Source: Pseudomonas salomonii (GTDB lineage Bacteria; Pseudomonadota; Gammaproteobacteria; Pseudomonadales; Pseudomonadaceae). Taken from it: DNA of 64,000 nt. Below are positions 63,148 through 64,000 of this stretch, piece after piece; positions within the stretch are counted from its first letter, which is position 1; each line of letters starts with the position of its first letter. The notes below the pieces were generated by a model that saw nothing but the letters and a program-made list of their open reading frames with translations, did not search any database and had not been told where the DNA came from. Both the position numbers and the translations under genes were made by a program. Location of the stretch: contig NZ_FNOX01000002.1 of assembly GCF_900107155.1 (NCBI RefSeq), forward strand, positions 310,001 to 374,000, written 5' to 3'.

Positions 63148-63477
63148 TCAGGCCGCCTCTTCCAGCTCTGCGAGAATCGCTTTTTTCATGGCGCCGATCG
63201 ACCGGGATCCGGCCATGACTCGCAACAATCGGCCCTCATGGAAAACCGCCAGGGATGGCACCGCGCGGATGCCGTACATTTGCGCAATGGTCGGAGACAC
63301 CGCCACATCGATCTTGCCAAACGCAGCCAGCGCATGAAGTTTTTCTTCCAAGGCATTGAAGACCGGTTTCATTTCTTGGCAAGGCTTGCACCAAGACGCC
63401 GAAAACAGCACGACGCTACTGCCTTTGGCCACAAAGCGGGCGAATTGTGGGGCATTCAACTCAACGATACGGCTCAT
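63148..63477 (-). CDS. thioredoxin-like protein
   Basis: A 109-residue thioredoxin fold: VLFSASWCKPCQEMKPVF active site (CKPC instead of the usual CGPC), cis-Pro in IRAVPSLAVFHEG. Cytosolic, no signal peptide. ATG 63477 with AGGAGG upstream; the frame is open to 63540. Follows the DsbA/FrnE-like gene on the same strand and converges with kefC. Confidence 0.9.
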   Translation of the reverse strand: MSRIVELNAPQFARFVAKGSSVVLFSASWCKPCQEMKPVFNALEEKLHALAAFGKIDVAVSPTIAQMYGIRAVPSLAVFHEGRLLRVMAGSRSIGAMKKAILAELEEAA

Positions 63478-63540
63478 TTGGACCTCCTGTTTAAGGCGAT
63501 GGGCAGGCGGCCGGTTTAAGGGCCGCATGACCATTGCCAA

Positions 63541-64000
63541 TCAAATTTTGCAACCATCGATCCCGCAGGCCTGGCCAATGAACGCGTCATCGTTGACTCT
63601 GGCCTTTGTCTGCATTTTATTCAGCGCTTCAAGAAACGCGGCCTCAGGCTGGGCGCCCGATAACGAGAACGCATTATTGAAGACAAACAGCGGAACGCCG
63701 GAACCCAGTTGCGCGGCGATGTGCTCGTCCTCTTCCATCTCCACACGCAGCTCAACGGATGACTCCGCCAGTCGGATCGACTCATCCGATACACCGGCCG
63801 CCCGAGCAATGGCTTCCAGGCTGCCTTGATCAAACAGTGATTGCCCGTGAGTGGTGCTTTGCTCGTACAGCGCTTCCACCAGGTGTTTTTTCACATCGGC
63901 GTCTGTGACGGCCTTGACCAGTACGTGGGCCTGTGTGGTATCACCAAACAGCATGGTGTCAAAGCGGTAGTCCAAGCCGTCGGCCCGACCATATTGACTT
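63541..64000 (-). CDS. DsbA family (FrnE-like) protein, 3' part only
   Basis: C-terminal 152 residues of a DsbA/FrnE-type thioredoxin-fold protein, running off the right edge. GLDYRFDTMLFGDTTQAHVLVKAV, HLVEALYEQSTTHGQSLFD, IARAAGVSDESI and GVPLFVFNNAFSLSGAQP are FrnE-like; the usual N-terminal CxxC would lie outside the window. An additional C-terminal pair CGIDGC is seen. With the thioredoxin it forms a thiol-redox pair next to kefC. Confidence 0.88.
   Translation of the reverse strand, partial: SQYGRADGLDYRFDTMLFGDTTQAHVLVKAVTDADVKKHLVEALYEQSTTHGQSLFDQGSLEAIARAAGVSDESIRLAESSVELRVEMEEDEHIAAQLGSGVPLFVFNNAFSLSGAQPEAAFLEALNKMQTKARVNDDAFIGQACGIDGCKI

Overview
The window reads as a chromosomal segment of a Pseudomonas, most likely of the P. 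fluorescens group. This is inferred from high-GC coding sequence, many AraC/TetR/sigma-54 regulators, PL1 and PL4 pectinolytic lyases, a CydP-type bd oxidase operon, and coniferyl-aldehyde-type dehydrogenases. I saw no rRNA, tRNA, CRISPR array or intact transposase. The ends cut two genes: an aminotransferase on the left and a DsbA/FrnE-like protein on the right.

Layout. 1-4.1 kb: a tightly overlapping minus-strand operon (DUF2147 protein, outer-membrane barrel, FGGY kinase, class II aldolase, class III aminotransferase), facing a TetR gene across a 12-bp palindrome. 5-10.3 kb: PLP deaminase/aldolase, two aldehyde dehydrogenases and an AraC regulator. 10.6-14.2 kb: secreted PL1 lyase, rhamnogalacturonate lyase and a TSUP permease. 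15-17.2 kb: alpha/beta hydrolase and glutathione reductase behind an operator-bearing promoter. 17.2-22.6 kb: a Baeyer-Villiger monooxygenase fused to an esterase, a GMC alcohol dehydrogenase and an AraC regulator (ketone to ester to acid plus alcohol). 23-30.1 kb: aldehyde dehydrogenase, two AhpD-fold proteins, AraC, a CrtI/RetSat-like oxidoreductase, a TauD-type dioxygenase and an EthD protein. 30.2-38.8 kb: an AT-richer, island-like cluster with a polar amino-acid ABC transporter, two flavoenzymes, RidA, a cysteine-synthase-fold enzyme and an Lrp regulator. 39.7-40.3 kb: a decayed copy of the nemA operon. 40.5-43.8 kb: cydP-cydA-cydB-cydX-ybgE. 43.9-53.5 kb: a sulfur-oxidation block with the sulfane-sulfur sensor FisR, persulfide dioxygenase, sulfide:quinone oxidoreductase fusion, sulfite exporter, a five-haem TsdA-like fusion and a separate tsdBA pair. 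54.2-57.9 kb: TetR, AnsP-like permease and cystathionine-lyase-like enzyme. 58.9-64 kb: electrophile-defence genes (AhpD-like, NemA-like, tautomerase, KefF, KefC) and thiol-redox proteins.

Two regulatory patterns stand out. (1) FisR is flanked on both sides by clusters of TGGCA/TGCCA inverted repeats. Each cluster lies at enhancer distance from a sigma-54 -24/-12 element, one ahead of the persulfide dioxygenase operon and one ahead of the cytochrome bd operon. This suggests that FisR couples sulfide oxidation to a sulfide-tolerant terminal oxidase. (2) An 18-bp operator close to CTACCAACTGGATGGTAG sits between the -35 and -10 boxes of promoters for the hydrolase/glutathione reductase pair, the AhpD-nemA operon and the AnsP-like permease. 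A weaker version precedes the cystathionine lyase, and a decayed version precedes the nemA-operon remnant. Together these look like one TetR-type electrophile/thiol regulon. The NemA-like protein is itself odd: the usual catalytic His and Tyr of the old-yellow-enzyme motif are Met and Phe.
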